Below, piece by piece: positions 8,235-17,114 of a stretch of 56,202 nt of DNA. Origin of the DNA: Bacteroidota bacterium. GTDB lineage: Bacteria; Bacteroidota; Bacteroidia; Cytophagales; Cytophagaceae. Both the position numbers and the translations under genes were made by a program. Position 1 is the stretch's first letter; every line of letters starts with the position of its first letter. The notes under the pieces are model-generated. The model saw only the letters and a list, made by a program, of their open reading frames with translations, made no database searches and had not been told where the DNA came from. The stretch lies in contig JAEWAY010000037.1 of NCBI GenBank assembly GCA_023391415.1, positions 1-56,202 on the forward strand. Direction: 5' to 3'.

Positions 8235-10560
8235 CCGAAATACTGTTTTTGTATTTGTTGTATAAAAAGGAAATGATCAGCAGCAGCATACCCAGCGATA
8301 CAAAGACAATGGTTTTGGCAATGGTATCGAGATGAGCGATATCGTAGAAAAACAATTTGAGCAGGGTTGTTCCGAACAGCGCCATGGCCCCCAGGCGCAA
8401 GTGTCTTTTTCTTTTCCAGATACCCAGTATGATCAGTGTCAGCGCGTATGCGCCCCATAGTATGCTCAGACCGAGCTTGTAGGATTGTGATGAATGAGCC
8501 AGATCCAGCCAGTTGATCAGTTCGCTGCTGGCTATCCATAACAGGGAAACGTGTAGTAGACAGTCGTAAAAAAGCGGAAAATTTTTGATGGTATCCCGGG
8601 GTATGTACCGGTAGCAGGCATACAGGCAAAGGCCGGCGAAACCGAGGGAAACATAGCGGATACCTACATGAAGCCAGTTGCCCGGATAGTATTCCGGATG
8701 AAGGGGAGCCAGCCAACTGTCGCGCAGTTCGCTCAGTTCGTAGAGTCCCTGGGTAAGGAATACCAGCAGAGTCAGCGGCATTAGTAGCAGGCTGAGTCTG
8801 CTTAGCGGGAGGTGGCGTATCCGGGTATAATTGACCAGTGCCAGGGCGGATACGAAAAACAGGGAATAATTGATGATCCAGACCGCTTTGAAATTGTTCA
8901 GCGCGTAGTTCATAAAATAATCCTTGTAATTGCCGTTTGGATTATCCGTCTCAATGGTTGAAGCGGCGTAGAGCTGATCCCAATAGGAAGCGATTTCTAT
9001 TCTGAACGCGTAATATAGCGAGAAAATCAACAGGGCGGGCAGCGAAAAGTCAATGAATACATTGACCGGCTTCCATTGGAAAGGAGGAGTAGCTGACGGA
9101 TGTCCGCGTCTGAGGTAATTGATCAGTCCCAACGCGGCGATAAACAGCAAAGAAGTAAGCAGGTAAATGTTAAGCAGGAATGGAATGTGGTTTTTGGCCG
9201 CTATGGTATAATGATAGGAACCATACGAAACCGACCAGTCGTGAACCAGGCTGAAAAAAGCCAGATAAATCATCGGATAGGCGAGCTTTTCGTAGACGGC
9301 GATCGCTTTGGTTCTGCCAAGCCAGAACAGGAGAGCGGCTTCTCCTGACCAGAGCAGGGTGACCCAGTTGCCGTCCAGTTGTACCGGTATGGCTATCGTG
9401 ATAAAGACCAGTACCAGTCCGACGATCAGATAAAACAGGTTTCTGTCGACCGCCTGCCTTTTGTGTATGATCATGGCCAGGGCGAAATGAGGCAGGGCGT
9501 TGCCCAGGGTAAACAGCCCCAGGAGCTCCGGCCCGTTCTGACGCTGGTCCAGCATATGATAGCCCAGGCCGTAAAAGACAAAGGCGTTGGCCAGCAACAG
9601 CAGGGTGTCTTCCTTGCCAAGGCTGGTACGGTGGAGTAGCTGATAGGAAACAAGCGTCAGATAAAACAGTACGAAAAAGATACAAAGAAAGCCCAGGCCC
9701 AGAGTAAAGTCCGCGGCTGGCCGGTAATCGCTCAGGTACCAGCCCGTCACGATCAGCCAGGTAATGCCGAAAGAAGAATACCAGAGTGGTTTCCATAGCT
9801 TTTTGACCGCTATGGCCAGTACGCCCGCGTTGATCAGAGCCATGTAGCTGAACAGTACGGCCACCTGACCAGAATCTTCACTGAGCAGGAAGGGAACCGC
9901 GTAGGCGCCTACCAGACCGATATGCGCGATGATCTGCCGGTCGTAGCGTATCGCCGCGATGACGATAAAGACGGTAAACAGCATCATCAGTCCGAAAGCC
10001 GGAATCCGCGGAATCAGGTCGTAGAAACTGTGCGCCGAATAGGTGACAAAATAGAATATGGACATGGAACCGCTGAGCAGCGTGGCGCTGAAATTATGGT
10101 ATTTCTGTTTCAGCTTTATGGCGAAACCCAGTAGAACGATACCCGTCAGATAGCCGAGTAGGATACGGGTGAGGGGATTGATCAGTTGGTGCTCGACGCT
10201 GTATTTGGCGCCTATGCCCACACCGGTCACGATAATGAGAATGCCGATTTTGTTGGCGAGGTTTTCTCCGATGAATTTTTCCACGTCCGATTTCGATTTC
10301 GGCGGCCGGAGCTTTGTAACAGGAGGTGGTGACGTGATGGTATTGCCGGAGGCGCGCGCGGAAAGCGCCGGAGCAGGTTCCCGTACAGGTACGGGAGAAG
10401 ATAATGGCGTCGTTGTCCTTACGGATTCCGCGGAAGCGCTCTTCAGCGCGTAAATCTCCCGGCGCAGATCATTGATTTCTCTTGAAAAATCTTCCTGTTT
10501 TTTCAGGAGTATATCCAGCTTTTGGAGGAGTTGTTGGACATTGTCGGTGTTTTCTGTCAT
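8221..10560 (-). CDS. DUF2339 polytopic membrane protein
   Basis: A 779-aa membrane protein. The N-terminal 35 residues form a coiled coil (VQQLLQKLDILLKKQEDFSREINDLRREIYALKS), followed by a proline/serine-rich linker to about residue 85. The conserved VEKFIGENLANKIGILIIVTGVGIGAKYSVEHQLINPLTRI opening of DUF2339 comes next, then some 20 or more hydrophobic helices to the C-terminus. Family members are very hydrophobic, of unknown function, and pair with DUF3999, present here immediately downstream. A promoter -7 box lies 45 bases upstream. A transport or envelope-assembly role is a guess only. Confidence 0.88.
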   Translation of the reverse strand: MTENTDNVQQLLQKLDILLKKQEDFSREINDLRREIYALKSASAESVRTTTPLSSPVPVREPAPALSARASGNTITSPPPVTKLRPPKSKSDVEKFIGENLANKIGILIIVTGVGIGAKYSVEHQLINPLTRILLGYLTGIVLLGFAIKLKQKYHNFSATLLSGSMSIFYFVTYSAHSFYDLIPRIPAFGLMMLFTVFIVIAAIRYDRQIIAHIGLVGAYAVPFLLSEDSGQVAVLFSYMALINAGVLAIAVKKLWKPLWYSSFGITWLIVTGWYLSDYRPAADFTLGLGFLCIFFVLFYLTLVSYQLLHRTSLGKEDTLLLLANAFVFYGLGYHMLDQRQNGPELLGLFTLGNALPHFALAMIIHKRQAVDRNLFYLIVGLVLVFITIAIPVQLDGNWVTLLWSGEAALLFWLGRTKAIAVYEKLAYPMIYLAFFSLVHDWSVSYGSYHYTIAAKNHIPFLLNIYLLTSLLFIAALGLINYLRRGHPSATPPFQWKPVNVFIDFSLPALLIFSLYYAFRIEIASYWDQLYAASTIETDNPNGNYKDYFMNYALNNFKAVWIINYSLFFVSALALVNYTRIRHLPLSRLSLLLMPLTLLVFLTQGLYELSELRDSWLAPLHPEYYPGNWLHVGIRYVSLGFAGLCLYACYRYIPRDTIKNFPLFYDCLLHVSLLWIASSELINWLDLAHSSQSYKLGLSILWGAYALTLIILGIWKRKRHLRLGAMALFGTTLLKLFFYDIAHLDTIAKTIVFVSLGMLLLIISFLYNKYKNSISDEAY

Positions 10561-10604
10561 TTAGGTTTTCTCTGAGGCTCCCCGTTACGCGGTTGACAAT
10601 GTGG

Positions 10605-10612
10605 CAAAGATA
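10605..10612 (-). promoter_or_regulatory. Promoter -7 box of the DUF2339-DUF3999 operon
   Basis: TATCTTTG on the minus strand matches TAnnTTTG and lies about 45 bases upstream of the DUF2339 start. The -33 region reads CTTTCG rather than a clean TTG, so only half of the promoter is strong. Confidence 0.6.
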
Positions 10613-10674
10613 CGTTAAAAGTTAGGCGAAAGTTTTGAAAGGCGGACAGGTTTGAAGATAGGAAAAAGAAAAAC

Positions 10675-10751
10675 CCGGGCGAGTCAGGCGATGTAAGTGA
10701 TTGGTTTGTTGTGTTTAATGCTCTCGATGCCGCGACTCTGTGATCGCCCGG
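10675..10751. other. Nested dyad in a 650-bp non-coding stretch
   Basis: Outer arms CCGGGC/GCCCGG (10675-10680, 10746-10751), inner GAGTC/GACTC (10681-10685, 10734-10738) and GGC/GCC stack into one interrupted stem. ATTTT follows on the plus side. This could be a structured RNA or the 3' end of a lost gene. The rest of 10613-11214 is increasingly AT-rich with no gene I can support. Confidence 0.35.
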
Positions 10752-11214
10752 ATTTTCCGGTGATTTTTATTTCATTAGCCGTTGAATAAAATGTGGTCAA
10801 GAGGTCCGCGCTCCCCAAGATGTGGATGAAAGAGGAAAATCTGGTTTGGGGAGAAGGAGAACAGAGTGCTCCCGTCCTGGCTTTGCCATGTTCAGGTCAT
10901 GGATGACTTGCTGCTGGCATGGCGCGAAGATTAAAAATAGTTTTTTCAGGATGTATTTCATGTGCGCATGTTATTTTTTAAAATCACCCTTCTTATAATG
11001 TATAAATGAGCGGTCATAATTGTTTTGTTTGTAAATTTTACTTGTATATTTAGCTGGTTTTTATCATATTTGATGTTTTTTATGATTCATTAAGTGAATA
11101 CTGATTCACTGTTTATATCGGATGTTATTTTATTATTAAATGACACGTGAATTATTTTTTTTGATTGGTTAAGCTATTAACTTCGCCGTCGAAACTTCTT
11201 TTATTAAGACTAAA

Positions 11215-11643
11215 ATGAAATATTGTTTTTTAGCCTGCTTCTATTTGTCTTTACTCATTGTGAGAAGTTTGCAATGGATAGGCGCTATAGTTTGCTCCTA
11301 AAGAATAATAGTGATTCTCCTATTATATATCTTATTACTGAGAATCCTGATACTAGTCTCATCGATTCAATCTCATTGAAACCGGTAATACAATCTGGAA
11401 AAAGTGTTGATCTATGGGCACGCAGTGTGGAAATTAGTAAGGTTATTGAAGATTCTCTGTCAATTTATCTGTTTCACATCGATACCTTAAAAAAACAATA
11501 CCTGGTCAGATGTTCGGGATGGGTATAAAATACTGAAACGCTACGACCTGAGCCTGGAAGATCTGGAGTATCTGGATTATAAGCTAAGCTATCCGCCGGA
11601 CGCGAAAATGTCGGGCGTAAAGATGTATCCGCCGTATCCTTGA
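11215..11643 (+). pseudogene. Frameshifted small Bacteroidota-type protein
   Basis: The reading frame from 11223 (TTG) encodes a hydrophobic start, then NNSDSPIIYLITENPDT, then LSIYLFHIDTLKKQYL, and stops at 11528. Shifting frame by one base near 11505 restores WSDVRDGYKILKRYDLSLEDLEYLDYKLSYPP and a stop at 11643. The segment DTLKK..W..VRDGYKILKRYDLSLEDLE is a familiar ending of small secreted or lipoprotein-like Bacteroidota proteins. A natural ATG at 11215 is also out of frame, across a T-run at 11225-11231. The gene therefore carries one, perhaps two, single-base shifts. Either it is broken or the sequence has errors in these homopolymer-rich spots. Confidence 0.65.
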
Positions 11644-11974
11644 GAAGCGGGGAATGTTTGAATTGAGTGATGTGGTGATTGAGCGATTTGTTTCATTTAC
11701 TTGGTTCAGATAATCTCAAACGCGGCTAACCGCGGTGGCGGAGCTTGTCGAAGCCCCGTATCGGAAGGTTGGAGCGTTGTTTTCAGCGCTCAGGGCGCGG
11801 CGACCTCTGAAAGAATATCCGGTACAGTAAATAATATTCCTCATCGTTCGGATTTCCCGAGTGATCACTACGCTTTTGGTCTCCGGCCGGTTTTGGGGGA
11901 TAGTAGTATACAACCGCGGGCTTGGCCAATAATCATCCCGTGAGAATTTTTTTATCGAATTCAAATTGAACTGG

Positions 11975-11982
11975 TAAATTTG
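11975..11982 (+). promoter_or_regulatory. Candidate promoter of the glycosyltransferase gene
   Basis: TAAATTTG matches the TAnnTTTG -7 box, 29 bases upstream of the ATG at 12011. No good -33 TTG lies at the usual distance. The rest of 11644-12010 contains no supportable gene. Confidence 0.5.
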
Positions 11983-12010
11983 CCTAAGCGGAATTGTTAA
12001 ACATGCAACT

Positions 12011-13177
12011 ATGAACATCGCCTTTGACGCGAAAAGAGCTTACGGCAATCGTACAGGTCTGGGCAATTACAGTCGCGGCCTGATCGCCGCGTTGGCCGAG
12101 TACTATCCGGAACACGCGTACTATTTGATGACTCCCCGCGTTACAGGCTTGTTTAAGCCGTCTGGAGACGCCCGGGTCATTCCTGTCGAGCCGAAGAAAT
12201 TCCCCTCCACATGGTTCCGGTCCTTGTGGCGAAGCCATTGGATCAAAAGTGATCTGGCCCGGTTAAATATAGGCTTGTATCATGGCTTGAGCCATGAGAT
12301 TCCGCTGGGTATCTCCAAAACCAGCGTCAAAAGCGTGGTAACGATCCATGACCTGATCTTTGAGCGCTTTCCCGGGTTGTATTCATCGGTCGATGTCCGG
12401 GTATACAGGAGCAAGTTTAGATACGCCTGCGAAAACGCTGATCGGATTATCGCGATCAGTGAGCAGACCAGGCGCGATATCGTAGAGTTTTATCAGATAG
12501 CGGAAGACAAGATCCGGGTTTGCTATCAGAGTTGCGACGCGGCTTTCGGAGTCAGGCTCTCCGATGATCAGTTGCTGGCTATAAGAAAAAAATATCAGCT
12601 TCCGGAACGCTTCTTCTTGTCGGTCGGCGCTCTGAGTGAGCGCAAAAATGTGCTGAATACGCTTAAAGCCCTCAGGATCGCCCGCCTGTCCGGCCTGGAA
12701 GTTCCTCTGGTAATTGTCGGCAGGGGCCATGAGTACAAGAAGCTATATCAATACGCCGCGGATCATGACCTGTCGCGCTTGACCAGGTTTCTGTCTTATG
12801 AACCCGGGGCGTCCCGCGAGCTCAATAACTCGACGGATGACCTGGTCGCGCTTTATCAGCTATCTTCCGGCCTCATTTATACATCCATATTCGAAGGCTT
12901 CGGTATTCCGATCCTCGAAGCGTTCAACTGTCATACTCCCGTTATCGCTTCCAATGTGTCCTGTATGCCCGAAACGGGAGCTGACGCGGCCCTCTATGTC
13001 GATCCGGGTAGTCCGGAAGAACTGGCGGAAGCCATGCGGCTGTTGCTGACGGATGAAAATAAGGTAGCGGATTGTATCGAGAAGGGAATCCGGCAGGCTC
13101 GGAAATTCACACCCTCCCGGAGCGCCCGGAGCGTTATGGAAGTATACCGTGAGCTGGCGCCGGAAATAAATTGCTAA
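12011..13177 (+). CDS. Glycosyltransferase family 4 protein
   Basis: A 388-aa GT-B fold glycosyltransferase. The N-terminal domain opens with MNIAFDAKRAYGNRTGLGNYSRGLI, the acceptor-side glycine loop. The C-terminal nucleotide-sugar domain carries FFLSVGALSERKNVLNTLKAL and the EGFGIPILEAF E-x7-E motif (residues about 296-306), then PVIASNVSCMPETGADAALYVDP. These features are diagnostic for GT4, the mannosyl/glucosyltransferases that build polysaccharide or glycolipid. The donor and acceptor cannot be deduced, and no polysaccharide operon surrounds it. It is convergent with the LytTR two-component genes. Confidence 0.9.
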   Translation: MNIAFDAKRAYGNRTGLGNYSRGLIAALAEYYPEHAYYLMTPRVTGLFKPSGDARVIPVEPKKFPSTWFRSLWRSHWIKSDLARLNIGLYHGLSHEIPLGISKTSVKSVVTIHDLIFERFPGLYSSVDVRVYRSKFRYACENADRIIAISEQTRRDIVEFYQIAEDKIRVCYQSCDAAFGVRLSDDQLLAIRKKYQLPERFFLSVGALSERKNVLNTLKALRIARLSGLEVPLVIVGRGHEYKKLYQYAADHDLSRLTRFLSYEPGASRELNNSTDDLVALYQLSSGLIYTSIFEGFGIPILEAFNCHTPVIASNVSCMPETGADAALYVDPGSPEELAEAMRLLLTDENKVADCIEKGIRQARKFTPSRSARSVMEVYRELAPEINC

Positions 13178-13226
13178 AAGTCTTATATTCCGGTAAGGTT
13201 TTCGGTTATGGCTGAGCGGGCCTGGT

Positions 13227-13934
13227 TTAGGAATCGTTCTTTCTCATATACGCCGCGAATCTTTTCAACGCCTCGTTTTTCACGCGTTGGGAGACGGGAA
13301 TCAGATGGCCGCCGACCAGCGCCTCGCTGGCGTTCATCCGGTCGGTTTTTTCCAGATTGACAATATACGAACGATGTACCCGTACAAAGCTGTCCGGCAG
13401 CTTGTCGCTTACGCTTTTTAGCGTTTGCAGGCTGATTATGGAGGTTTGAGCGAGCTGAACGACTATATAGTTTTGCATGCTTTTGATAAACAATATGTCG
13501 CTCGCCCGGATTTTATGACTTTCCCTATCCGCCTTGATGTGCAGATAGGTAGTGGAGTCGCCGGGGTTCCGCTCGAAGAGCGACCGGACCTTTAATACGG
13601 CTTTTTCGAAGTCTTCAAAAAAAACAGGCTTGACAAGATAGCCCACCGAGTTGACTTCGTACCCTTCCAGCGCGTATTCGGAATAGGCGGTCGTGAAAAT
13701 AATCATGGTCTGTCGCGTTGGCAGGTTCCGGGCGAGCTCCAGGCCTGTCATGCCTTTCATCTGGATATCCAGAAACAGCAGGTCGACCGGATGACGCTGG
13801 ATAAATCGGAGCCCTTCTTCCGCGTTGTCAAAACTCCCGATAAGGGTCAGAAAGTCAAATTGACCGATATAGCCGGCGATCCCCTCGCGGGCGATTCGCT
13901 CGTCTTCCACGATCACACATTGGATTTGTTTCAT
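13227..13934 (-). CDS. LytTR-family response regulator
   Basis: A 235-aa regulator with an N-terminal receiver domain (VIVEDERIAREGI acidic pocket; phosphoacceptor D56 in LLFLDIQMKGMTGLEL; conserved lysine in YLVKPV) and a C-terminal LytTR DNA-binding domain (about 130-230), including ILFIKSMQNYIVVQL, LKSVSDKLPDSFVRVHRSYIVNLEKTD and VPVSQRVKN-type residues. It is encoded 3 bases downstream of its partner kinase. Regulators of this class bind promoter direct repeats and often control membrane or exopolysaccharide genes. The target is not evident here. Confidence 0.93.
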   Translation of the reverse strand: MKQIQCVIVEDERIAREGIAGYIGQFDFLTLIGSFDNAEEGLRFIQRHPVDLLFLDIQMKGMTGLELARNLPTRQTMIIFTTAYSEYALEGYEVNSVGYLVKPVFFEDFEKAVLKVRSLFERNPGDSTTYLHIKADRESHKIRASDILFIKSMQNYIVVQLAQTSIISLQTLKSVSDKLPDSFVRVHRSYIVNLEKTDRMNASEALVGGHLIPVSQRVKNEALKRFAAYMRKNDS

Positions 13935-13937
13935 AGC

Positions 13938-14948
13938 TTATAGTCTGATATGCAGATCAACGTCGAAGATATCGTCATGGTCTCGGATTCGCAATTGGTA
14001 CCGATCGGGATAGATCAGCTCCAGCCGCTTGACCGCCTGCTCCATGCCGACTCCTTTGTCCGGTTCCTCCGGACGCCGATCATAAGAGTTTTTGAGTCTG
14101 AAGTATAGCTTGTCCTGGTCCAGAAAACACTCCAGCCGCGCGCGCTTATTGGCGGAGGAGAGATGCTTGAAAGCGTTTTCCACGAAAGCGGACAAAATAA
14201 ACGGGGCGATCCTCGCGGGGCTTTCCGCGGGTACTTGCCAGCGGGTTTCCAGATATAGGCCGGGGCCCAGACGTTGTCGCTCTATTTCGATATAGTTTTT
14301 AATAAAGGTGATTTCATCGTTTACAAGGATCGTATGATTACGCGATTCATAGATATAGTATCGCAGTATTTTGCTGTATCGAGACAATAGCCTGAGCGCT
14401 TCAGTGGTGTCTTTCTGTATTAGAAACTGGAGATTGTTGAGTATGTTGAATGTAAAGTGCGGACTGAGCTGATACCGTATGGCCCGCAGTTCCATTTCCA
14501 TAAGCTCGTTTTGCAGGCTTTGCTGTTTCTTCAGCGCGCCGATATGATGCCTGTCGAGCTCAAACGCGTAGCCGACTCCGGTGATCAGTATGGAGGCCAT
14601 CCAGGTACTAAAGAGCGTGGGGAGCAAGTCCGTGGTCAGGAGCGGCAAGATACGCCTGTTGTGGTTGAGGCTTTCTATGAGATAGTCTTCCAGTGTGAGA
14701 ACGACCGCGCAAAGCAGGGTCAGAAAAAACAGGGTAAACATGAAGATCGCGGTAGCGCCTGATTGGTTGAGGCGGGCCCGGATAACATAGATCCTGATTC
14801 CCCAGGCGTACAGGTAACAGGTACCGGTAACGACCAGAGAGTACAATAGCGATAGCGCCAGACTGAATTCCTCACTGCTATACAATTGCAGGCCTAGTAT
14901 GATAAAGATCAGGATCCAGAAAACAGTATTTAGATTTTTGAGCGGCAT
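13938..14948 (-). CDS. LytS/YehU-type sensor histidine kinase
   Basis: A 336-aa kinase with four predicted membrane helices in the first 130 residues (about 8-22, 34-52, 67-85, 110-128), a short coiled linker, and the His_kinase (PF06580) motif LSPHFTFNILNNLQFL with H164 as the phosphoacceptor. The HATPase region has FVENAFKHLSS (N-box) and GVGMEQAVKRLELIYPD. It lacks an extracellular sensor domain, so the membrane part probably senses the signal. It forms an operon with the LytTR regulator directly downstream. Confidence 0.93.
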   Translation of the reverse strand: MPLKNLNTVFWILIFIILGLQLYSSEEFSLALSLLYSLVVTGTCYLYAWGIRIYVIRARLNQSGATAIFMFTLFFLTLLCAVVLTLEDYLIESLNHNRRILPLLTTDLLPTLFSTWMASILITGVGYAFELDRHHIGALKKQQSLQNELMEMELRAIRYQLSPHFTFNILNNLQFLIQKDTTEALRLLSRYSKILRYYIYESRNHTILVNDEITFIKNYIEIERQRLGPGLYLETRWQVPAESPARIAPFILSAFVENAFKHLSSANKRARLECFLDQDKLYFRLKNSYDRRPEEPDKGVGMEQAVKRLELIYPDRYQLRIRDHDDIFDVDLHIRL

Positions 14949-15103
14949 TATTCGTTCGTGACCTTGGTAAAGGTAAAATTACGCGATAAAACATCGCCTT
15001 CATCTTCGCTTGTCAAGTATATGGAGGCGGTCGTCAAGATACCCGGAAAAGAAACAAGTAAAAGTGTTCTTTTGTATTATCGTTTTCAAAAAAAGAATGA
15101 ATT

Positions 15104-15703
15104 ATGAAAAAAACACTTTTATTCGCCATGTTTTTAGTGACTATATCGCTGGTTCAGGCAGGAGATCGAAAAACAATTTCCGGCGTGGTGGTCAAAGTCA
15201 ACAATCTGCTGCATATGAGCTCCGCCCCCTTAAAAAACTATTATTCCCTGGGTGGCGAAGCGGGAGTCTTTTTTAAAGACAGAATTTATCTGGGTGTCGG
15301 GCAGCTTGGCAGTCTCGCCCCGGCCGATATCTGGAGCGACAATCCGTACAGACCGGACAAAATCCGGGTGTATGAGTATGGCGGACATCTGGCGTGGAAA
15401 CAACCCTTGACGGACCATTTTTATGTGATGGCCGGTTTGCGGGGTGGTTATGGCGCGTTGCATATGGAGTACCGCTTCAACAATGGTGAGGACAGCGATG
15501 AAACAATGACCCGCGAGCAACTGGGCGCTCTGTTCGTTTCTCCCGATCTGAGGGCCGGGGCGCGACTTCATAAATATGTCTCGCTGGAAGCCGGAGCCAA
15601 TTACCGCCTTTTTTGGGGAAACCAGAGCAAATGGGACCTATCGGCCGGGAAACTTAATGGTCCGGGGCTGGTCCTGTCGCTGGTAGGAAATATACCTTTG
15701 TAA
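15104..15703 (+). CDS. Predicted outer-membrane beta-barrel protein
   Basis: A 199-aa protein with an N-terminal signal peptide (MKKTLLFAMFLVTISLVQA, cut before GD). It has alternating amphipathic strands such as YYSLGGEAGVFFKDRIYLGVGQLG, VYEYGGHLAWKQPL, FYVMAGLRGGYGALHMEYRF and YVSLEAGANYRLFWG, typical of small 8-stranded barrels. It matches no specific family I can name. It is transcribed divergently from the LytTR operon across about 155 bases, so control by that regulator is possible but unproven. A long dyad follows the stop. Confidence 0.7.
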   Translation: MKKTLLFAMFLVTISLVQAGDRKTISGVVVKVNNLLHMSSAPLKNYYSLGGEAGVFFKDRIYLGVGQLGSLAPADIWSDNPYRPDKIRVYEYGGHLAWKQPLTDHFYVMAGLRGGYGALHMEYRFNNGEDSDETMTREQLGALFVSPDLRAGARLHKYVSLEAGANYRLFWGNQSKWDLSAGKLNGPGLVLSLVGNIPL

Positions 15704-15733
15704 TTTGAGCTTATCAGTTCCCATGATAAGGAA

Positions 15734-15783
15734 TATGTACATCAATGTCGAAGAGAATGAGCCTTATGACATTGATGTACATA
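15734..15783. repeat. Perfect 16-bp dyad between convergent genes
   Basis: The arms TATGTACATCAATGTC (15734-15749) and GACATTGATGTACATA (15768-15783) are perfect inverted copies around an 18-nt spacer. They lie between the ends of the barrel gene and the lipoprotein gene. There is no T-run, so this is not a classic terminator. Confidence 0.75.
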
Positions 15784-15797
15784 GCGTAAGCCGGCGT

Positions 15798-16589
15798 TTA
15801 TTGTCGTAATGCTTGATAAGAACTGAATAATGAGGCTGAAACCGCTCCCCAAACAGCCCCTGTAACGATATCTTTTATGCCCCCACCGTTTTCGGCCGCT
15901 TTTATTCCTCCTTTTATAGCGCCTATAAGGTCAGCCTTGCCACATTTTTTGACATCAAAAAGCCGAAGGGCGACAGGTGTCAGATTATTCTGATCAGTGT
16001 ATTCATTTAGCCAACTTTGTAGGTTGTCATTCCAGTATTCAAATGAATTGAAGGTGATTAATATAGCCGCTTTAAAGATAGTTTGTTCTTCAACAGGAAT
16101 TGAATCTATGGTGGTTTCCAAAAAGAACAAGGCATAGTCCTTAAAACTATCTGGAGAAGTTGAAGTATCGTATGCACTGAGGAATTCGGTGATTTTTTCT
16201 TGATAAGTCAATGAATAATTATGAGTAGGATCTTGAGATGAAAATAGTATGGAATACCAAATGGAGTCTGTAAATGTGGAATCGTAAGTAAACGGAATAG
16301 GTGAAAAATAATTATTTAAATACTCATTTGCGAGCGAAGGTACTAATTCAATAGCCTGTGAACTGTCTAGATCAGCAAACAGATTTTGAGCTTTTATTTT
16401 ATCAAGGGAAAAACTCAGCGCTTGATTATGAATAACGCCTATGCTATCTAGAATAGCTTCGAATCTGGAGGATTCTCTGAAAGAGAATTTCTGAGGATTG
16501 GAAATGTTTTCTAGATCCTTTTTACATCCATAAAGAGTGAATATCCCGGTGATTAGGATAAATGTTGAATAAAAAGCAATTTTTCTCAT
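15798..16589 (-). CDS. Lipoprotein of unknown function with a glycine-rich C-terminal helix
   Basis: A 263-aa lipoprotein. The signal peptide ends in the lipobox-like LYGC with Cys22, followed by KKDLENIS. The middle is acidic, helical and rich in Ser/Thr/Phe, with no family I recognise. The C-terminus (about 222-260) changes character to GKADLIGAIKGGIKAAENGG, then IKDIVTGAVWGAVSASLFSSY, a glycine-zipper, membrane-active-looking segment like those in bacteriocins and some small pore-forming peptides. Base composition is more AT-rich than the neighbours, which suggests faster evolution or transfer. It appears monocistronic. Confidence 0.7.
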   Translation of the reverse strand: MRKIAFYSTFILITGIFTLYGCKKDLENISNPQKFSFRESSRFEAILDSIGVIHNQALSFSLDKIKAQNLFADLDSSQAIELVPSLANEYLNNYFSPIPFTYDSTFTDSIWYSILFSSQDPTHNYSLTYQEKITEFLSAYDTSTSPDSFKDYALFFLETTIDSIPVEEQTIFKAAILITFNSFEYWNDNLQSWLNEYTDQNNLTPVALRLFDVKKCGKADLIGAIKGGIKAAENGGGIKDIVTGAVWGAVSASLFSSYQALRQ

Positions 16590-17114
16590 TTTGGTAAATT
16601 AGTAAGTTGTTGTCTACTCTTTTGCAAAAAGCCAGGATTTTCGAATACTCCTGTTTGCAAAATGTTCGCTTAAGCAAAGATTCGTTGTCGCCATTAGTTG
16701 GAATACAGATAAAATATGCCGGTTCTTAAAAAAAGAACACTATACCTTGTTGAAGGTAAATAGGATATCCATGATGGGCTTGTGCTAGCTGGTTAAATTT
16801 CGCAATTTGTAAATATAATAATTCATTGCTAAATATTTGATTATCTGACGAAAAAATAACCCGCGTTTTTATTGCTTTTATATGGATGGCTAAATCAATA
16901 CTTAGGATTTAGGCGTTTAGTGAGCGGTTATATGAGGTAGCTAACGCTTACAATCACATACCCGTGTAGAAAAGTATAATGAAATATACACTTAACTCTA
17001 AAAGTTTTTATATTTATAATCGCAAGACTACTTGTGTTTTAGTGGATGAGTCAATTGTGGAAGACAGCTTGTACTAGATATTATCTTTCTTTTAACTTAA
17101 ATAAACGAACGCGG
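16590..17114. other. AT-rich intergenic region
   Basis: This 525-base divergent region serves the lipoprotein and the galactanase. It contains TTTGCAAA palindromes near 16620 and 16654 but no gene I can support. In-frame codons 17046-17114 precede the galactanase signal peptide and are probably leader sequence. Confidence 0.5.

Noticed and set aside
11701..11943. An 80-aa plus-strand frame in the intergenic region
   Set aside because: It has no recognisable motif, a low-complexity start and no good initiation context.
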